A stretch of DNA of 11,066 bases, taken from assembly GCA_024243835.1 (NCBI GenBank), contig JALPMN010000483.1:1-11066 (forward strand), in the 5' to 3' direction. The notes under the pieces were generated by a model. That model saw only the letters and a list, made by a program, of their open reading frames with translations, was not told where the DNA came from and searched no databases. This document shows, one piece after another, positions 6,808-11,066 of the stretch (positions are counted from its first letter, which is position 1; the number at the start of each line of letters is the position of its first letter). The position numbers were made by a program, and so were the translations under genes. This stretch comes from Enteropsectra breve (Eukaryota; Microsporidia).

Positions 6808-9480
6808 TTATTGGCCATAAAAGTCTAATGCTGCTTGGGGAATGAAGCCCAGTGACTCAGCCATGACCCTGTAAAAATCTTCTTTATTCTCCCTGATGCT
6901 CTTGAGGGCATTCGCGTGTTTTGCAAAGTCATTAAAATGAGTATCCACTTCTAATTCCTTGATTTCCTCCAGTTTTCCAACAAGAGATCTTATTATAACA
7001 CCCATATCCATAGAAACGTTAGATAAAGTAATATCGGTTTCTTCCCACTTCTTCACAAACCTTACAAAAATTTTCTGCAATTCTATAACTTCTTGTTCAG
7101 CTACAGGCCCATTATTATAGTGACTGCATATTTTATCCATAATGCTACAGGCTATTTCCGTCTTTACTTCTTCACTTTTCAGCAGGTAAAATATATTTGC
7201 ATGAAAATATCTATTTTTTGCACAGGCCAGTGCATTGAAAATATCCATGTTGCTTTCAAAAAAGAAATCTCTATCTTCTAAAGTAGTAAACCAGCATTTA
7301 GCAACAACTTCTGCTTCTAAATAGAAATTATTCTCCGATCTCTCCAGGACATACTTTATAATCATTTTAAAATGCCTTTTTATAAATTTATACTTATGAT
7401 TAAAATCATAAAGCTTATATTTTTTAAGCCGGGGAGTTGGAAGGCTGCGAAGCCAATCGACAACATTGTTCTTTTCACACCATTCCATAACATCTTTATC
7501 TTCCCATTCATCACAGCCGAGAAGATCATAGAATTTTTTATGAAGGGGCAAAAAGCCAGTCTCAGAACGTGGAAAATTCTTATATTCTTCAGAAATATCT
7601 CTCATAAAATTGGTTTTTAAATCATACTGAAGAATCTCAGGCAAATAACACAGATCATTGAGAAAGCGCTTGTATTGCTTATCTGTGCAAAACTGTTTGC
7701 ATATCTGAGGAATAATCTGCAGGCCTTCCTGACAGAGCGTTCGTCTTCGACTAACAAAACTTCCAGCCAGAGACTTCTGTGTGTCTTTATTCAACAAATC
7801 CATCGGCTCTTCTAACGAAATTTTAGAATTGCTATTCATTGCTCTTAACATCAAAATTTCTCTGCGTTCTTCTGCAGAGAGATGATTTTGTATTTTTTGT
7901 AATTTTTTGGAACTCTCTGGCCAATTTTGGAAATGACTATCCATCTGGCTGAATATTTGAGCCAAGAAAGAGCTATGTTGCATTTTATACCCGTATATTT
8001 TGTTATAAAACATGCATATCTTCAAAAGCATAACATTATTTACTGTAGCTTTTACTGGAGGAGCATATTTACGTTCTAAAAAGTTTTGATGAAGTTGGCT
8101 GAGGAAACTATCACAGAACAGATTGTATTCTTTTTTACTGCGGAAGCTTTTATTTTTCTTGTCAGGTAACCGATATAATCTCTTTAGATAGATAAAGATA
8201 GGTACTTGCTTTAAAGCGCTGTTGGCAAATGGTAGTACAGATATAATCGCCGCTACTGCCCTTGCTTTCTTATCGATGCAACTATAAAGCAAAGTGTTAT
8301 CAGTTGCGCTGTTGATGTTATTTTCCAGAATATTCAGAATCTTAAGAGCGCTGGGGAACGTATTTAGGGGTTCATCAGACTTAAAGAAGTGTCGAAGTTT
8401 ATCATATGATATTACAGTTAGCTGTGACAGAAGATAATTTTGCTTTGAGCATATGCATTTAGTGATCAGCTGCAAGATTTGAGTTTTGTTAAAGGTACAA
8501 AGACAGGCATATAATAAATCAGCTTGCATAACAGGTTTCATTAAAGCATGCTCTTCGCTGATATTATCAACTGCTGCCATTAAGCATTGGATAACTTCAT
8601 CGCTATCTTTACATTTGTTTAAGAAAGTTATCCAAAAAGTTTTCTCTTCCAAAATACTATCATTCAATGCATATCTCAAAAATCTTCCATGGACGTCAGC
8701 TTTATCCTCACTACTTTCATTTAGTAGAAAACAGTCAAGACTTGCTAGCATTGAATTCTTGCCTTTAAATAGGCATTTTTCAATTTTTGCCTTTATTTTT
8801 TGAGCATATAAAACGGGTGCGTCGGTCTGGCTTAGACAAATTCTTATATCTCCGCCATCATAATCTTTAAGTGCCTTATAAATATACGCAAATTCATACG
8901 GCTTAGAGCTTTTGTAAAGACACTGCATCGCAGTCTCGAGAATATATTCTTCTGGCATAACAAACTTACAGGCAAAGCATTTTTTACTGTCGTTTGCAAG
9001 AAAATAGCACGTCTTATCTCTAGGCAGATAGCGGCTTGAGAAACAGCGCCTATGGTATGCACAGCGTTTATCTGACAGGCATTGTTTGATATGGAAATCA
9101 TAAAAATTTACAATTTCTGTTTTATATGGATAGTCTGATACTCCCATAATGCATTCCAGTGTTATAGACGCAGGAAAAAAATTTGTGATTATCGGCTTTT
9201 TGCAATATTCACAGTGCTTTTCCATTGTTTGTATCTGAACCTGGATCTTTGCCATCTTTTCTTCTTCAGTAAAGTTGTCATCTTCAAGAGAAAACTGTTT
9301 TTCATCTTTTTCGAGAATTCTGTTATCTGCATTTAAAATAGAATACTCAGGTATTTCTTCGATAGTAAAATTGCTGTAAGCAAAAATACTGGGTTCCCAC
9401 TGCGAACTGATTCTGCTTCTCGAAGATATAGTGGCATGCGCTTTCGCTATCAAGGCCGGTCTTAAAGAAAACATGTGCAT
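6808..9480 (-). CDS. Large helical protein of unknown family with an N-terminal Cys/His cluster; member of a tandem pair
   Basis: The protein has 890 residues counted from the first ATG (9480-9478). The frame extends upstream only to a TTG, and CCCCC at 9486-9490 marks 9480 as the start. Residues 90-171 hold a possible zinc-binding cluster: C90-x2-C93, H130, C134-x5-C140-x2-H143-x2-C146, C158, C168-x2-C171. The spacing recalls RING/PHD-type cross-braced fingers but fits neither exactly. The remaining 700 or so residues are rich in Leu, Lys, Glu, Phe and Cys and look all-helical, with no membrane segment, signal peptide or known catalytic motif. The last 168 residues (from about 723) are roughly two-thirds identical to the partial gene at 10462-11066. 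I recognise no family. A lineage-specific multigene family or a very divergent scaffold or ubiquitin-ligase-like protein are both open. Confidence 0.85.
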   Translation of the reverse strand: MHMFSLRPALIAKAHATISSRSRISSQWEPSIFAYSNFTIEEIPEYSILNADNRILEKDEKQFSLEDDNFTEEEKMAKIQVQIQTMEKHCEYCKKPIITNFFPASITLECIMGVSDYPYKTEIVNFYDFHIKQCLSDKRCAYHRRCFSSRYLPRDKTCYFLANDSKKCFACKFVMPEEYILETAMQCLYKSSKPYEFAYIYKALKDYDGGDIRICLSQTDAPVLYAQKIKAKIEKCLFKGKNSMLASLDCFLLNESSEDKADVHGRFLRYALNDSILEEKTFWITFLNKCKDSDEVIQCLMAAVDNISEEHALMKPVMQADLLYACLCTFNKTQILQLITKCICSKQNYLLSQLTVISYDKLRHFFKSDEPLNTFPSALKILNILENNINSATDNTLLYSCIDKKARAVAAIISVLPFANSALKQVPIFIYLKRLYRLPDKKNKSFRSKKEYNLFCDSFLSQLHQNFLERKYAPPVKATVNNVMLLKICMFYNKIYGYKMQHSSFLAQIFSQMDSHFQNWPESSKKLQKIQNHLSAEERREILMLRAMNSNSKISLEEPMDLLNKDTQKSLAGSFVSRRRTLCQEGLQIIPQICKQFCTDKQYKRFLNDLCYLPEILQYDLKTNFMRDISEEYKNFPRSETGFLPLHKKFYDLLGCDEWEDKDVMEWCEKNNVVDWLRSLPTPRLKKYKLYDFNHKYKFIKRHFKMIIKYVLERSENNFYLEAEVVAKCWFTTLEDRDFFFESNMDIFNALACAKNRYFHANIFYLLKSEEVKTEIACSIMDKICSHYNNGPVAEQEVIELQKIFVRFVKKWEETDITLSNVSMDMGVIIRSLVGKLEEIKELEVDTHFNDFAKHANALKSIRENKEDFYRVMAESLGFIPQAALDFYGQ
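9077..9211 (-). other. Cys/His cluster region within the 890-residue protein (core part)
   Basis: On the minus strand this DNA encodes about residues 90-134 of the 890-residue protein: the CEYC knuckle, then an 40-residue spacer, up to the first cysteine of the second half. The partner cysteines and histidine (C140, H143, C146, C158, C168, C171) follow immediately downstream, towards lower coordinates down to about 8968. Two CxxC knuckles enclosing a C/H-rich middle is the usual layout of two-zinc cross-braced domains. Metal binding is inferred, not shown. Confidence 0.45.
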
Positions 9481-10461
9481 TACCTGGGGGATAAAAAATT
9501 TAATAGCTGCTGATTTTTGCAAAATTTGATTGGACTAAACAATAATGATTTGAATGGCAATTAGATCTTTTATAAAACTGCTTGAATAAACAAGGGGATT
9601 TAAATGCAGTGCATATATTTTTAAAAAAGCTATGTCATACTTCCCATGGCTAAAGACGCAATTGTTATGAAATAAAAGTGATATCAAAGTAATGATATTA
9701 AAAATCACTCTAATAATTAAAAAAAAGAAACATATTTGATTAATATGTGTGTCTATTAACATAAGTTTTCTTTTGTTAAGCCTGTTGGAGCACATACGCG
9801 GCCCATCACAGATCTGAACTTGGAATACAGCATTTTCTCTTATCTTTATGGCACGACAACAATTATCTATGGATAGCGCATCTCTGTGCAATATTCTTGA
9901 TAAATATATCAAACGGTGAGAATCATGGATATCACGCAAGTTATTGTGCTAAAATCAGCCCGTTTGTTCTTGAGGTAAAACCAAGTTTTTTTTAAAATAT
10001 GAGGTGGCAAATCATAAAAATAAAGAGCCAATGTAACGCAAAACTAGGAGTAGTGTGCCAGCGTGAAATCACAAAGGTAAAAATGAAGCATGTTTAAAAT
10101 AAGTTTTTTGTTCATGAGGCGTGTATTTGTGTATGTCAATCGCAGGCTGGCTCCAATCACCTACTGAAAGTGATTGAATATAGATGTAAATAATATGAAA
10201 TCACGCGCCATCCTAAAAGATCTCGTTTGCTTAAAAATTAAGACCCCTGGATTACAGGTTTCCTTGGTAAATAAGCGTACAAAAAACATCAAGCAATTTG
10301 ACATGATCTTGGGTGTGTAAAAAATTTAAACCTCTTTTTTCTTGTAAAAATGCCGATGGTTTCTGCTAAGCACGGTATGTATCAATTCAGACCAAATGCT
10401 GCCCGAATGAAAATATCTGCACGTGTAACACAAAAGATGGAGTCATTGCGATAATATTTAT
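9481..10461. other. About 1 kb between the two family members; no confident gene
   Basis: This is by far the longest gap in the window. The only notable frame is on the minus strand, ending with TAG at 9537-9535. It is open for about 137 codons, but its first ATG is at 9795, giving 86 residues with one hydrophobic stretch (FFFLIIRVIFNIITLISLLF) that could be a membrane helix or just T-rich DNA. Positions 9796-10461 hold nothing recognisable. A 7-bp inverted repeat, CAATCAC/GTGATTG, separated by nine bases, lies at 10154-10176. The gap could contain remnants of a lost gene, the promoter of the 890-residue gene and the 3' end of its paralogue. Confidence 0.5.
9486..9490 (-). promoter_or_regulatory. 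CCCCC start-proximal signal of the 890-residue gene
   Basis: On the minus strand ATCCCCCAGGTA immediately precedes the ATG at 9480. The C-run stands out in an AT-rich surrounding and matches the CCC-type signal before the kinase and small coiled-coil genes. It decides the start against the longer TTG-initiated frame reaching 9522. Confidence 0.6.
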
Positions 10462-11066
10462 TTAATGATCATAAAAGTCTATTGCTTTTTGGGGAATAAA
10501 TTCGAGTGACTCAGCCATAGCCAGGTAGAAATCTGCATGTCTTTCCTTGATGCTATTGAGAGCAGTCGCGTGCTTTAAAGAGTCATTGAATAGAGCATCC
10601 ACCTCTGATGCCTTGATTTCCTCCAATTTTTCAATAAACGACCTTATTATAACACTCATATCCAGAGAAACGCACGTTAGCATAAGATCGGTTTCCTCCC
10701 ATTTCTTCACAAACTTGACATATTTATTCTGCAGCTCCAAAGCCTCATATTTTTCTGCACAATCGTTATAAAATTTACTGAATCTGTTGTCAGCCAGCCA
10801 TTCCTTCATTATTTTGACATATTTATTCTGCGATTCTGAAACTTCTTGCTCAACTTCAAGCTCATTATTATAGTGGCTACATATTTTATCTAAAACGCTA
10901 TTGGCTATTTCCTGTTTTATACTTTTACGTTTCATCAAGTAAAATATATTTGCATGGAAATATCCATTCTTTGTCGCAGCCAGTGCATTGAAAATATCCA
11001 GGTTGCTTTCATAATAAAATTCATCAGAATCAACAGCAGTCAACCAGCATTTAGCGACTAACTCTG
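10462..11066 (-). CDS. 3' end of a paralogue of the 890-residue protein, cut by the right edge
   Basis: The frame is open from the right edge to the TAA at 10464-10462 and gives the last 200 residues of a protein. It starts within ELVAKCW, matching EVVAKCW of the neighbour, and ends FIPQKAIDFYDH, matching FIPQAALDFYGQ. Outside one insertion the two C termini align without gaps and are about two-thirds identical by eye; ESN-x-DIFNALA, YFHANIFYL, DKICSHYNN and KWEETD are nearly unchanged. The frame has no in-window ATG start and plainly continues beyond the edge, so it is incomplete, not truncated in nature. It lies head-to-tail with the neighbour on the same strand, which points to tandem duplication. 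It has an extra 33 residues beginning QNKYVKIMKEW that the neighbour lacks. A minus-strand AATAAA-like run overlaps the stop codon region. Confidence 0.85.
   Translation of the reverse strand, partial: ELVAKCWLTAVDSDEFYYESNLDIFNALAATKNGYFHANIFYLMKRKSIKQEIANSVLDKICSHYNNELEVEQEVSESQNKYVKIMKEWLADNRFSKFYNDCAEKYEALELQNKYVKFVKKWEETDLMLTCVSLDMSVIIRSFIEKLEEIKASEVDALFNDSLKHATALNSIKERHADFYLAMAESLEFIPQKAIDFYDH
10715..10831. repeat. 18-bp direct repeat marking a 99-bp in-frame duplication in the paralogue
   Basis: TTGACATATTTATTCTGC occurs at 10715-10732 and again, unchanged, at 10814-10831, exactly 99 bases apart. On the coding strand both copies encode QNKYVK, followed by FVKKW in one and IMKEW in the other. 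The spacing equals the 33 residues that the paralogue has and its neighbour lacks, so the extra segment probably arose by duplication and then diverged between the repeats. Confidence 0.8.

Noticed and set aside
8486..8803. Plus-strand 105-codon frame inside the 890-residue gene
   Set aside because: It is antisense to a well-supported coding region; it begins with TTG-type or internal starts and has no recognisable features.
9481..9522. Longer N terminus of the 890-residue protein
   Set aside because: The extension has only a TTG as a start and would put the CCCCC signal inside the coding region. The first ATG is at 9480.

Overview
The window looks like intron-poor, AT-rich nuclear DNA of a compact eukaryote, most likely a microsporidian. 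The supporting evidence is a eukaryotic nuclear tRNA-Asp with internal pol III boxes and a T-run terminator, two conserved fungal/eukaryotic proteins encoded as single uninterrupted frames, and the sequence just before the start codons. Three genes have a C-run (CCC to CCCCC) within about 12 nt of the ATG, and two others have an AAATTT-like block in that zone. CCC-like and AAATTT-like start-proximal signals are described for microsporidian genes. I cannot assign a genus.

Layout, left to right. Positions 1-278 (minus) hold the first 92 codons of an unrecognised gene that runs off the left edge. An AT-rich gap follows. Positions 627-2630 (minus) encode an Mps1/TTK-type spindle checkpoint kinase with its N-terminal TPR-like domain still present. 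Positions 2631-2941 are a gap, followed by tRNA-Asp(GTC) at 2942-3013 (plus). Positions 3162-3518 (plus) encode a small coiled-coil protein of unknown function. Positions 3519-4126 are non-coding and carry an 18-bp minisatellite just before the next gene. Positions 4127-6496 (plus) encode Pwp2/Utp1, a UTP-B subunit of the small-subunit processome. A convergent gap of 311 bp follows. Positions 6808-9480 (minus) encode an 890-residue protein of unknown family with a Cys/His cluster near its N terminus. After about 1 kb without a confident gene, positions 10462-11066 (minus) hold the 3' end of a second member of the same family, running off the right edge.

The genes do not form a pathway. The kinase acts in chromosome segregation, Pwp2 in ribosome assembly and the tRNA in translation. 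The most original part is the right-hand third: a tandem, same-strand pair of related genes encoding large, mostly helical proteins that I cannot place in any known family. The second copy carries a 33-residue in-frame insertion that looks like an internal duplication.
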